Shown: piece after piece, positions 1 through 6,849 of the stretch
Layout: each line of letters starts with the position of its first letter
Numbering within the stretch: the first letter of the stretch is position 1
NCBI GenBank assembly: GCA_023415335.1
Contig: JAEZLD010000179.1
Location: 1-11,082 of the forward strand
Source: Bacillota bacterium
GTDB lineage: Bacteria > Bacillota > Clostridia > Clostridiales > Caloramatoraceae
Reading direction: 5' to 3'
DNA length: 11,082 nucleotides
Made by a program: the position numbers and the translations under genes
Notes under the pieces: model-generated
The model's database searches: none
Told to the model about the DNA's origin: nothing
What the model saw: only the letters and a program-made list of their open reading frames with translations

Positions 1-1097
1 TATATATCAAAGCCTGCATCAAGTATATACTGCAGTCCCGGCTGCTTTACCCTGTACCCAAAGGGAGCTATGAAAAGTCTTGTAGTTCCCAGGCATGGGG
101 TTACGACCGTTACCCATTTGTTTACATCATACTTTATGTTTGAAGGAATTGAACCAGGGCCATAGAAATCCTTTCGATTATGAGTATAGCTGTGGCTGGC
201 AAAATTCCATCCTTCAGCCTTAAGTGCTGCTGCTACCTTTTTTACTTCTGCTTGTCCCTCTTCCGTTTTATATGAATGTCCAAATGCTCCCTGGAAGCCT
301 GTAAGTGCTAGGGTCCCCTTATGTCCCCGGTATGAGAAATCAGGATGCTTTTCTACGAATCTATCTACAACGCCCATAACATCCCCGTCTGGCATCCTTT
401 CAATTTCTCCCTTTGGATTTTTAACCAGATACGTAAGATCCCCGTTCTCATCAACAATAAGCTGTGATGCATATCCGTCCCCATATGCATATGCAACATC
501 ATCTATGGATAGTATAAGAGGCTGCTTGCCAGATGGCAGGAGTATTTCCTTTCGCCTCATCTTTCCATCTGTCTTTTCATAGCACTGGTTCAGGTCATAC
601 AACACATAGCCTCTCTCATAAAGCTGGGGAAGCATTCTCTCAAGCTCTGCTTTTTCAGAGAAACCTGAATTGTAGCCTCCCATTGGGGTTATCAGATCCT
701 TAAACACCATTTCAGGATAAACAATTAGGCTATGGAAGAATATATGCTTTATATCCCCCTCATAGTTAACCAATGCTGCCTTTTGTTCGTTTATCTCCCT
801 GATTCTGCTTATTACAGTACTATCAGAAATATTACCGTCAGATAGGGACTCCAGGGCTTCATCATAGAAATACTGTGAAGCAAGGACAGCTGCTTTATCC
901 AAAGCTGCATTGCGCTTTATTATAAGCTCCTCCTGTTTTTTCTGCTGCTCCCCATCCATAGTGGGAGTAACCTGAGGGTCTTTATGTTCTTGTCCTATTT
1001 TTGAGCAGCCTGATAGCATGGCTACCAGAAGCATTCCAAAGCAAAAGCTTCCCACTGCTCTGTATAAAAAATTATGTCCCATATTTACTTTTTTCAT
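1..1097 (-). CDS. Lipoprotein with divergent polysaccharide deacetylase (NodB-like) domain, C-terminus cut by window edge
   Basis: 365 complete codons are visible from ATG at 1097; the frame is still open at base 1, so the C-terminus lies outside. Residues 1-31 are a lipoprotein signal: basic start (K2, K3, R13), hydrophobic stretch, then lipobox L-S-G-C31, so the mature protein should be anchored on the outer face of the membrane. Residues about 40-100 are charged and probably helical. The NodB-like domain starts near residue 190: motif 1 reads S-I-D199-D200-V (usual form TFDDG), motif 2 is the intact H302-S-Y-T-H306, and motif 3 reads I343-A-P345-F-G (usual form RxPYG), so the usual Arg is absent. 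About 100 residues separate motifs 1 and 2, more than in compact NodB domains. Family members remove acetyl groups from cell-wall or exopolysaccharide GlcNAc. Substrate is unknown, and reduced or altered activity is possible. It has its own promoter and is separated from rnr by a terminator. Confidence 0.85.
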   Translation of the reverse strand, partial: MKKVNMGHNFLYRAVGSFCFGMLLVAMLSGCSKIGQEHKDPQVTPTMDGEQQKKQEELIIKRNAALDKAAVLASQYFYDEALESLSDGNISDSTVISRIREINEQKAALVNYEGDIKHIFFHSLIVYPEMVFKDLITPMGGYNSGFSEKAELERMLPQLYERGYVLYDLNQCYEKTDGKMRRKEILLPSGKQPLILSIDDVAYAYGDGYASQLIVDENGDLTYLVKNPKGEIERMPDGDVMGVVDRFVEKHPDFSYRGHKGTLALTGFQGAFGHSYKTEEGQAEVKKVAAALKAEGWNFASHSYTHNRKDFYGPGSIPSNIKYDVNKWVTVVTPCLGTTRLFIAPFGYRVKQPGLQYILDAGFDI

Positions 1098-1104
1098 TAA
1101 AATA

Positions 1105-1111
1105 CCCCCCT
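1105..1111 (-). promoter_or_regulatory. Ribosome binding site of the deacetylase lipoprotein gene
   Basis: The minus strand reads AGGGGGG followed by a 7-nt spacer and ATG at 1097. It is a G-rich variant of the usual AGGAGG. It supports ATG 1097 over the in-frame ATG five codons later (1082), which has no site at suitable distance and would remove the two N-terminal lysines of the signal peptide. Confidence 0.7.
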
Positions 1112-1169
1112 GCAATACCATAAGTAGAAGCCGGATAATTCAATGGAAGGAAATCCCTTCTTAAGATTT

Positions 1170-1198
1170 ATTATGGTTATATACATATTAGTTGTCAA
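1170..1198 (-). promoter_or_regulatory. Near-consensus housekeeping-sigma promoter for the deacetylase lipoprotein gene
   Basis: On the minus strand, -35 TTGACA (1198-1193) is a perfect match. A 17-bp spacer separates it from -10 CATAAT (1175-1170), a 5/6 match. It sits between the rnr terminator and the lipoprotein gene and would give a leader of roughly 65 nt. The leader holds a small inverted repeat, GAAGG/CCTTC at 1160-1146 with a 5-nt loop. This is the best promoter in the window and shows that the gene is transcribed independently of rnr. Confidence 0.75.
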
Positions 1199-1230
1199 TA
1201 GCTGTACATCCTACTTATATGTTGTACTTT

Positions 1231-1266
1231 AAAACAATTAAGCCGCATTAATTACTTAATGCGGCT
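1231..1266 (-). terminator. Rho-independent terminator of rnr
   Basis: A perfect 11-bp inverted repeat, AGCCGCATTAA/TTAATGCGGCT with a 4-nt loop (1241-1266), starts 6 nt after the rnr stop codon. On the minus strand the stem is followed by TAATTGTTTT. The T-run is interrupted, but its position straight after rnr and just before an independent promoter fits a terminator. Confidence 0.8.
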
Positions 1267-1272
1267 GATGCC

Positions 1273-3387
1273 TTATTCCTCAATTGCAAAATCAATGGTT
1301 CTGGATTCTATGTCTGTCTTAATAACCTTTATTTTTATAGCATCCCCTAGCCTGTATATTTTCTTAAGCTTCTCTCCAATGAGGCAATGAAGCTTTTCGT
1401 CATATACATAGTAGTCATCGGGTATGTTGCTTATATGCACAAGTCCTTCAACGGTGTTTTGGAGTGCCACAAATAATCCAAAGGAGGTTACTGAGGATAT
1501 GATTCCAGTGTAAACCTCTCCTATTCTCTTGGACATATACTCCACCTTCTTAAGGTCATCGGTCTCCCTCTCTGCATCCTGGGCTACCCTTTCCATATCA
1601 CTGGACTGCAGGGAAGCATTGGCCACAAAACCCTTAAGCTTTGCTATCCTCTTTTCGGTAAGCTTTCCGTTTAGCTGTTCCTTAATTATACGATGGATAG
1701 CCAGATCAGGATACCTTCGTATAGGCGAGGTAAAATGGCAGTAATATTTTGCTGCCAGTCCAAAGTGACCTGAGCATTCAGGAGAATACCGAGCCTGCTT
1801 CATAGATCTAAGCATAAGAGTATTTATAAGAGTCTCCTCTTTCTTGCCCTTTACCTGCTCTATAACCTCCTGAAGAACCTTCGGGTTCATTTCCTTAGGT
1901 ATCCTCATGAAGTAGCCAAGGTTATGTATGAACTCTGCAAAACCCTCCAGCCTCTCGTTATCTGGATTTTCATGAACCCTGTATACGAATGGTGAATGAA
2001 GGTTATACATATGCTCAGCCACAGTTTCGTTGCATATAAGCATGAACTCCTCAATAATCCTGTTGGCTATCTCCCTTTCATATGGTCTTATATCAACAGG
2101 GATGCCCTTATCGTTTAGTATTATCTTACTTTCATCAAAGTCAAAGTCTAAGGCGCCTCTGTCCATTCTTCTCTTGTTCAGTATAAGGCACAGCTCCTCC
2201 ATGAGCTTAAACTCAGGCACCAGATACTCATATCTTTTAATTGTTTCAGGGTCCTTATCCTTAAGTATCCTTGTAACGTCAGTATAGGTCATCCTCTCAC
2301 TAGTCTGTATTATACTTTCAAATATTTCATGGTCAACCACATTCCCCTGTGGGTCTATTACCATAAAGCAGGATAATGTAAGCCTTGGAACCTTTGGGTT
2401 TAAGCTGCACAGGCCATTGGAGAGCTTCTTTGGAAGCATTGGAATTACCCTGTCAACAAGATAAACACTGGTAGCCCTTTTGTACGCTTCCTTATCAAGA
2501 GGTGATTTTTCCTTTACATAGTAGGTAACATCGGCTATATGTACCCCAAGCTTATAGCAGCCATCCTTAAGCTTTTCTATGGATACTGCATCATCAAGGT
2601 CCTTGGCATCCTCTCCATCAATGGTTACTATTTTAAGCCCCCTCAGGTCTCTTCTCTTCCTGAACTCTCCTTCTGGTATATCCTCACTGAGTTCATCTGC
2701 AAAGTTCTCTACCTGGGGAGGGAACTGTTCCGGTAGTCCATATTTTCTTATTATAGAAAGTATGTCAACCCCAGGCTCGTCTTTCTGTCCTAATACCTCT
2801 ATGATCTTCCCCTCTGGATTCCTGCGTTTATCAGGCCATTTGGTTACCTGAACCACAACCTTATAGCCGTCCTTGGCTCCTAATGCACTTTCCTTTGAGA
2901 TGAATATATCCTGATATATCCTTTTATCATCAGGTACTACAAAGCCAAAATTCCTGCTTTTCTCGAAGGTGCCCACTACCTGGGTGTTAGCCCTTTCAAG
3001 TATCTTTATTATTTCCCCCTCGACTTTTCTATCCTTGCTGCCTCCCTTTTTTATCCTGGCAGCAACCCTGTCGTTGTTCATGGCACCATTCATGTTTTCA
3101 GCTGCAACATAAACATCCTCCTGGGAATTGTCCTGAATAATAAAGCCAAACCCTTTAGGATTGCCCTGCAGCCTTCCTGTTATAAGGTTCATTTTCTCAG
3201 GGACACCGTACTTATCCTTCTTAGTTTTAAATATAAGGCCCTCCTTCTCCATCTCCTGAAGAACCCTGTTAAACTCCCTATACTGCCCCCTATCAATCTG
3301 AAAGGCTGAGGCTATTTCATCAGACAGCATGGGCTTATATGCATCCTGTTTCATAAACTCTAATATATTATCTTTTATCTTATTCAT
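1273..3387 (-). CDS. rnr: Ribonuclease R (RNB-family 3'-5' exoribonuclease)
   Basis: This enzyme degrades structured RNA processively from the 3' end, releasing 5'-nucleotides; it acts in mRNA and rRNA turnover and trans-translation quality control. Numbering here is from the upstream GTG at 3390. Residues 1-65 form a winged-helix-like N-terminal region and about 70-200 form cold-shock/OB domains (GNPKGFGFI near 77, RNFGFVV near 146). The RNB catalytic domain carries the acidic cluster DGEDAKDLDDA (258-268) that holds the catalytic Mg ions, plus conserved HFTSPIRRYPDL (552-563). An S1 domain (about 622-705) includes SFGLFVAL and EGLVHIS. At about 705 residues it is a full-length family member but stops right after the S1 domain, without the lysine-rich tail seen in some homologues. 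ATG 3387 is preferred over GTG 3390 on Shine-Dalgarno spacing. It lies downstream of secG with a terminator and a possible weak promoter between; smpB does not follow. Confidence 0.97.
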   Translation of the reverse strand: MNKIKDNILEFMKQDAYKPMLSDEIASAFQIDRGQYREFNRVLQEMEKEGLIFKTKKDKYGVPEKMNLITGRLQGNPKGFGFIIQDNSQEDVYVAAENMNGAMNNDRVAARIKKGGSKDRKVEGEIIKILERANTQVVGTFEKSRNFGFVVPDDKRIYQDIFISKESALGAKDGYKVVVQVTKWPDKRRNPEGKIIEVLGQKDEPGVDILSIIRKYGLPEQFPPQVENFADELSEDIPEGEFRKRRDLRGLKIVTIDGEDAKDLDDAVSIEKLKDGCYKLGVHIADVTYYVKEKSPLDKEAYKRATSVYLVDRVIPMLPKKLSNGLCSLNPKVPRLTLSCFMVIDPQGNVVDHEIFESIIQTSERMTYTDVTRILKDKDPETIKRYEYLVPEFKLMEELCLILNKRRMDRGALDFDFDESKIILNDKGIPVDIRPYEREIANRIIEEFMLICNETVAEHMYNLHSPFVYRVHENPDNERLEGFAEFIHNLGYFMRIPKEMNPKVLQEVIEQVKGKKEETLINTLMLRSMKQARYSPECSGHFGLAAKYYCHFTSPIRRYPDLAIHRIIKEQLNGKLTEKRIAKLKGFVANASLQSSDMERVAQDAERETDDLKKVEYMSKRIGEVYTGIISSVTSFGLFVALQNTVEGLVHISNIPDDYYVYDEKLHCLIGEKLKKIYRLGDAIKIKVIKTDIESRTIDFAIEE

Positions 3388-3394
3388 CACATCA

Positions 3395-3399
3395 CTCCT
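3395..3399 (-). promoter_or_regulatory. Ribosome binding site deciding the rnr start
   Basis: AGGAG on the minus strand lies 7 nt before ATG 3387 but only 4 nt before the overlapping in-frame GTG at 3390. The spacing favours the ATG, making RNase R 704 residues with N-terminus MNKIK. Confidence 0.65.
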
Positions 3400-3418
3400 A
3401 TTTTACTATTCCTTACTA

Positions 3419-3447
3419 TTTTTAACAGTACATTCAGGTTTATTCAA
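3419..3447 (-). promoter_or_regulatory. Candidate weak promoter for rnr
   Basis: On the minus strand TTGAAT (3447-3442, 4/6 match to -35), a 17-bp spacer and TAAAAA (3424-3419, 4/6 match to -10) are preceded by an extended -10 TG at the right distance. It lies just downstream of the secG terminator and upstream of the rnr RBS, where a promoter is needed if termination is efficient. In such AT-rich DNA a chance match is quite possible. Confidence 0.35.
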
Positions 3448-3472
3448 TATCTCTCTAGAATATTGCTTTATA

Positions 3473-3515
3473 TAAAATAAGCACCGCAATCTGCACTCCT
3501 GCAGCTTTGCGATGC
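3473..3515 (-). terminator. Terminator or attenuator hairpin between secG and rnr
   Basis: Transcribed from the minus strand, 3515-3481 folds into a two-part stem. The outer 9 bp are GCAUCGCAA/UUGCGGUGC with one G·U wobble. The inner 5 bp are CUGCA/UGCAG around a GGAG loop, with a small AG/A interior loop between. It is followed at once by UUAUUUUAU. The wobble would be an A·C mismatch in plus-strand RNA, so the structure suits minus-strand transcripts. It likely ends most secG transcripts, with read-through or a local promoter serving rnr. Confidence 0.75.
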
Positions 3516-3565
3516 CGGCTTTCCTATACTTCCTAAAGAAATTCCTTCAGTCAGCTTGTGTGTGG

Positions 3566-3802
3566 TTAATGGTTTGTAAAATAAAGCAGGGCTACGGACG
3601 TAGCTACGAAAAGAATCATTGCTATGGTAGTGAGCCTTGATAGCTTTCCTTCATATGTTCTTGCCTTATTTTTGCCAAAGAATGTCTCTGCCCCTCCAGC
3701 TATAGCCGATGAAAGCCCCTGAACCTTAGCAGGCTGCAATAAGACAACAGCTATTATGAACAATGACAATATAACATGTACAATAAGTACAGCTATTTTC
3801 AT
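3566..3802 (-). CDS. secG: Preprotein translocase subunit SecG
   Basis: This is a small integral membrane subunit of the SecYEG channel that aids SecA-driven export. The 78-residue product has two hydrophobic segments, residues 1-23 (MKIAVLIVHV onward) and about 57-75 (TTIAMILFVATSVALLYF). They flank the conserved cytoplasmic loop LLQPAKVQGLSSAIAGGAE, followed by FFGKNKAR and a basic KLSRLT stretch. The length fits firmicute SecG. An open frame continues upstream to 3919, but that extension is not SecG-like, and a perfect AGGAGGT lies 6 nt before ATG 3802, so the short start is chosen. It sits 180 nt after eno beyond a terminator-like hairpin and has its own candidate promoter. The secG-rnr order is common in Firmicutes. 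Confidence 0.95.
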   Translation of the reverse strand: MKIAVLIVHVILSLFIIAVVLLQPAKVQGLSSAIAGGAETFFGKNKARTYEGKLSRLTTIAMILFVATSVALLYFTNH

Positions 3803-3808
3803 ACCAAC

Positions 3809-3815
3809 ACCTCCT
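3809..3815 (-). promoter_or_regulatory. Ribosome binding site deciding the secG start
   Basis: A perfect AGGAGGT on the minus strand with a 6-nt spacer to ATG 3802 is the strongest Shine-Dalgarno in this region. It fixes SecG at 78 residues instead of the 117 of the longest open frame. Confidence 0.85.
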
Positions 3816-3884
3816 ACACAATAATTTTGCTGCTTATAGGAATGTATCATATTATCCTTTGCACCTAGAAGCACTCTAAAGCTT

Positions 3885-3913
3885 ATTCTATCATATCCGG
3901 ACTTTAAAAACAA
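3885..3913 (-). promoter_or_regulatory. Candidate promoter for secG
   Basis: The minus strand shows TTGTTT (3913-3908), a 17-bp spacer and TAGAAT (3890-3885, 5/6 match to -10). An overlapping alternative, TTGTTA with an 18-bp spacer and TATGAT, lies a few bases upstream. It is downstream of the eno hairpin and would give a leader of about 75 nt before secG. The -35 match is poor, so confidence is moderate. Confidence 0.45.
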
Positions 3914-3931
3914 TAACAAAATATATTGCTA

Positions 3932-3967
3932 CTTAATAACCGCTCAGGGATACAGGTCCCTGAGCGG
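3932..3967 (-). terminator. Terminator hairpin at the end of the glycolytic operon, after eno
   Basis: A perfect 11-bp GC-rich inverted repeat, CCGCTCAGGGA/TCCCTGAGCGG with a 6-nt loop (3940-3967), starts 15 nt after the eno stop. On the minus strand it is followed by TTATTAAGT, a weak U-tract. The stem is very stable but the poor U-run suggests incomplete termination or a role as a 3'-end stabilising structure. A promoter-like sequence for secG follows. Confidence 0.7.
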
Positions 3968-3982
3968 CATGAAAATTTTAAA

Positions 3983-5278
3983 TCACTTTATGTTATAAAA
4001 AGCATCCGCTCCAAGGTAGCGTGCTATATCTCCAAGCTCCTCTTCTATTCTTAGAAGCTGGTTATACTTTGCAACCCTGTCCGTTCTTGCCGGGGCACCT
4101 GTCTTAATCTGCCCTGCATTCATTGCAACAACCAGGTCTGCAATGGTTGTATCCTCACTTTCTCCTGACCTGTGGGACACTACTGCAGTATATCCTGCCC
4201 TTTCAGCCATTTCAATTGCTTCAATAGTTTCTGTAAGGGTTCCTATCTGGTTCAGCTTTATAAGTATGGAGTTTGCAACACCAAGCTTTATACCCTTAGA
4301 AAGCCTCTCAGTATTGGTTACAAACAGGTCATCTCCTACCAGCTGTATCCTTGAACCAAGCCTTTCAGTAAGCAGCTTCCAGCCTTCCCAGTCCTCCTCA
4401 GCCAGACCATCCTCTAATGAAACAATCGGATATTTGTCAACAAGACCCTCATAGAAGTCTACCATCTCAGCAGATGAAAGCACTCTCCCCTCTCCCTCAA
4501 GGTGGTACTTCCCGTCCTCCTTGTAAAGCTCAGAGGATGCTGTGTCTATTGCAATCCTGATCTGCTCTCCAGGCTTATAGCCGGTAGCTTCAACAGCCTC
4601 AACTATTACCTGTATTGCCTCCTCATTGGATTTAAGGTTTGGAGCAAAGCCTCCCTCATCTCCTATGGCTGTATTGTAGCCCTTGGACTTTAACGTCTTC
4701 TTAAGCTGGTGGTAAACCTCCACACACATTCTCAAGGCTTCCTGGAAGCTTTCTGCTCCAACAGGCATTATCATAAACTCCTGGATGTCTACGTTATTAT
4801 CAGCATGCTTGCCGCCATTGAGTATGTTCATCATTGGAACTGGCAGTACCTTAGCATTTACTCCTCCAATATATTGATATAGAGGAAGTCCTAAGGATAC
4901 AGCTGCGGCTCTGGCAACGGCCAGGGACACGCCTAGTATTGCATTGGCACCCAGATTGCCTTTGTTTTCGGTTCCATCAATATCAATAAGAACATCATCA
5001 ATGAGAGCCTGGTCAAACACATTAAACCCAACAAGCTCTGGGGCAATTATGTTGTTTACATTGTCTACGGCTTTTAAAACGCCTTTTCCAAGGTACCTCT
5101 CCTTGTCACCATCCCTCAGCTCTACAGCTTCAAATTCTCCGGTTGATGCTCCTGAGGGAACTATTGCCCTTCCTATACTGCCATCCTCAAGTATTACTTC
5201 AACCTCAACAGTAGGATTGGCTCTGGAGTCCAGTACCTCCCTTGCTGTTATGTCGATAATTTCAACATATTTTTTCAT
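3983..5278 (-). CDS. eno: Enolase (phosphopyruvate hydratase)
   Basis: Converts 2-phosphoglycerate to phosphoenolpyruvate in the cytoplasm, with Mg2+. At 431 residues it is standard length. The N-terminal domain carries SRANPTVEVEV (18-28) and the mobile loop PSGASTG (41-47). The C-terminal barrel has every key residue at its usual number: E167 in QEFMIMP, E208 in GDEGGFAP, metal ligands D245, E289 (SLEDG) and D316 (VGDDLFVTN), catalytic base K341 in LIKLNQIGT, signature SHRSGE (368-373) and K392 in QIKTGAP. ATG 5278 has AAGGAG 7 nt upstream. It is the last enzyme gene of the operon, 24 nt after gpmI with no hairpin or promoter between, so it is co-transcribed with gpmI. A stable hairpin follows its stop. 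Confidence 0.99.
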   Translation of the reverse strand: MKKYVEIIDITAREVLDSRANPTVEVEVILEDGSIGRAIVPSGASTGEFEAVELRDGDKERYLGKGVLKAVDNVNNIIAPELVGFNVFDQALIDDVLIDIDGTENKGNLGANAILGVSLAVARAAAVSLGLPLYQYIGGVNAKVLPVPMMNILNGGKHADNNVDIQEFMIMPVGAESFQEALRMCVEVYHQLKKTLKSKGYNTAIGDEGGFAPNLKSNEEAIQVIVEAVEATGYKPGEQIRIAIDTASSELYKEDGKYHLEGEGRVLSSAEMVDFYEGLVDKYPIVSLEDGLAEEDWEGWKLLTERLGSRIQLVGDDLFVTNTERLSKGIKLGVANSILIKLNQIGTLTETIEAIEMAERAGYTAVVSHRSGESEDTTIADLVVAMNAGQIKTGAPARTDRVAKYNQLLRIEEELGDIARYLGADAFYNIK

Positions 5279-5302
5279 ATTATAGCTCCTTTCAAATATA
5301 CC

Positions 5303-6835
5303 TTATTTAGAAACAAGTGATTTGCCTGTCATTTCCTCAGGTATAGGCAGCTTCATAAAGTCAAGTATAGTAGGTGCTATATCAGAAAGCCTTCCGCCTT
5401 CTCTCAGCTTTACGTCACCCTCACCTATTACCACAAATGCAACTGGATTGGTAGTGTGAGCCGTAAAAGGTTCGCCAGTTTCATAGTCATACATCTGCTC
5501 CGCATTTCCGTGGTCTGCAGTCATGTATACAGCCCCACCCTTTTCAAGTATTCTGGACACTATTTTTCCAACACACTTATCCAGGGCCTCAACGGCTCCC
5601 TTTGCTGCATTGAACACTCCTGTATGTCCTACCATATCAAGATTTGCAAAGTTAAGTATAATTAAATCGTAATAATCCTTGTTTATTTCCTCAAGCACCC
5701 TGTCAGTAACCTCATATGCACTCATTTCAGGCTGCAGGTCATAGGTTGCAACCTTTGGTGATTGTATAAGTGCCCTATCCTCATTTTCGTTTGGCTTTTC
5801 CACTCCTCCATTAAAGAAGAAGGTTACATGAGCATACTTTTCTGTTTCTGCTATTCTCAGCTGCTTCAGTCCCTTTGAGGCTATATATTCACCAAGGGTA
5901 TTTTTGTATACCTCAGGAAGATAGGCTACATGCACATTAGGCATGGTTACGTCATATTGAGTCATACATACATAGTACAATGGGAAAAGCTTCCTGTCAA
6001 ACCCGTTGAAATCTGGGTCTACCAGTGTTCTGGTTATTTCCCTTGCCCTGTCAGGCCTGAAATTAAAGAAAATGATTGAATCATTCTCCTGTATTTTAGC
6101 TACCGGATTTCCATCATTTAATATAACCGTTGGAAGTACAAACTCGTCTGTCCTGTTTTCCTTGTAGGACTCCTCTATTGCAGAAACAGCAGAGGTGGAG
6201 GTTTCTCCCTTACCCCTTACCATAGCATCATAAGCTAACTGTACTCTCTCCCAGCGCTTATCCCTATCCATGGCATAATATCTGCCGGATATGGTTGCGA
6301 TCTTCCCTATGCCCAGCCCATTCATGTACTCCTCAAGCTGCAGTATATAGCCTTTTCCAGATTGAGGAGGAGTATCTCTTCCATCCAGGAAGCAATGTAC
6401 ATATACATTCTGAAGGCCTTTATCCTTACAAAGTCTGAGAAGCGCCTTCAGGTGGTCTATATGACTATGTACCCCTCCATCTGAAAGGAGTCCATAAAGA
6501 TGCATCTGACTGTTGTGGTCTCTTACATTCTGTATTGCTTCAAGGAAAGCTTTATTTGTAAATAACCCTCCTTCATCTATTTCCTTATTTATTCTTGTAA
6601 ATTCCTGATAAATTATTCTCCCTGCTCCTATATTCAGATGGCCAACCTCTGAGTTGCCCATTTGCCCCTCAGGAAGGCCCACTGCCATTCCACTACAGGC
6701 TAGGGAGGTATGGGGATATTCATTATATAATCTGTGTATATTTGGGCTGTCTGCATTCTCATAGGCATTCCCATTATCCTTTCTGCCTATTCCCCATCCA
6801 TCCAAAATCATCAACATTTTTACCTTGCTTGACAT
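5303..6835 (-). CDS. gpmI: 2,3-bisphosphoglycerate-independent phosphoglycerate mutase
   Basis: Interconverts 3- and 2-phosphoglycerate without 2,3-bisphosphoglycerate, using a phosphoserine intermediate and two metal ions (Mn2+ in studied firmicute enzymes). The 510 residues match family length. The alkaline-phosphatase-like phosphatase domain provides D12 (LDGWG), nucleophile S62 in MGNSEVGHLN, D400 and H404 in NLDMVGHTG, D441 and H442 in TADHGNAE, and H460 in FTAHTTNPV. The inserted transferase domain has H123 (GVHSHIDH), DGRDTPP (151-157), SGRYYAMDRD (183-192) and FRPDRARE (259-266). All expected ligands are present. AAGGAGG lies 6 nt before ATG 6835 and overlaps the tpiA stop region; only 11 nt separate the two genes, which suggests translational coupling. 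Enolase follows 24 nt downstream. Confidence 0.99.
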   Translation of the reverse strand: MSSKVKMLMILDGWGIGRKDNGNAYENADSPNIHRLYNEYPHTSLACSGMAVGLPEGQMGNSEVGHLNIGAGRIIYQEFTRINKEIDEGGLFTNKAFLEAIQNVRDHNSQMHLYGLLSDGGVHSHIDHLKALLRLCKDKGLQNVYVHCFLDGRDTPPQSGKGYILQLEEYMNGLGIGKIATISGRYYAMDRDKRWERVQLAYDAMVRGKGETSTSAVSAIEESYKENRTDEFVLPTVILNDGNPVAKIQENDSIIFFNFRPDRAREITRTLVDPDFNGFDRKLFPLYYVCMTQYDVTMPNVHVAYLPEVYKNTLGEYIASKGLKQLRIAETEKYAHVTFFFNGGVEKPNENEDRALIQSPKVATYDLQPEMSAYEVTDRVLEEINKDYYDLIILNFANLDMVGHTGVFNAAKGAVEALDKCVGKIVSRILEKGGAVYMTADHGNAEQMYDYETGEPFTAHTTNPVAFVVIGEGDVKLREGGRLSDIAPTILDFMKLPIPEEMTGKSLVSK

Positions 6836-6841
6836 TACAAT

Positions 6842-6849
6842 CCTCCTTA
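6842..6849 (-). promoter_or_regulatory. gpmI ribosome binding site overlapping the tpiA stop codon
   Basis: The tpiA stop TAA (6849-6847) runs directly into AAGGAGG (6848-6842), 6 nt before the gpmI ATG. A ribosome terminating on tpiA would therefore sit on the gpmI start region, an arrangement typical of coupled or reinitiated translation. Confidence 0.75.

Noticed and set aside
1146..1160. GAAGG/CCTTC inverted repeat in the deacetylase leader as a regulatory RNA element
   Set aside because: A 5-bp stem is too short to separate from chance and has no other supporting structure.
3803..3919. N-terminal extension of SecG giving a 117-residue protein
   Set aside because: The extension has no SecG character, overlaps the candidate -10/-35 region, and is separated from the true start by a perfect AGGAGGT.
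3803..3939. tRNA gene or riboswitch in the 180-nt eno-secG spacer
   Set aside because: There is no cloverleaf, CCA end or recognised aptamer core. The spacer is accounted for by the eno hairpin, a promoter candidate and a plain leader.
4944..5285. Plus-strand open frame of 113 codons opposite the start of eno, and similar frames opposite pgk, gap, cggR and rnr
   Set aside because: These are antisense shadows of strongly conserved genes. Their products are Ser/Leu/Ile-rich without domain features, and none has a convincing RBS or promoter.
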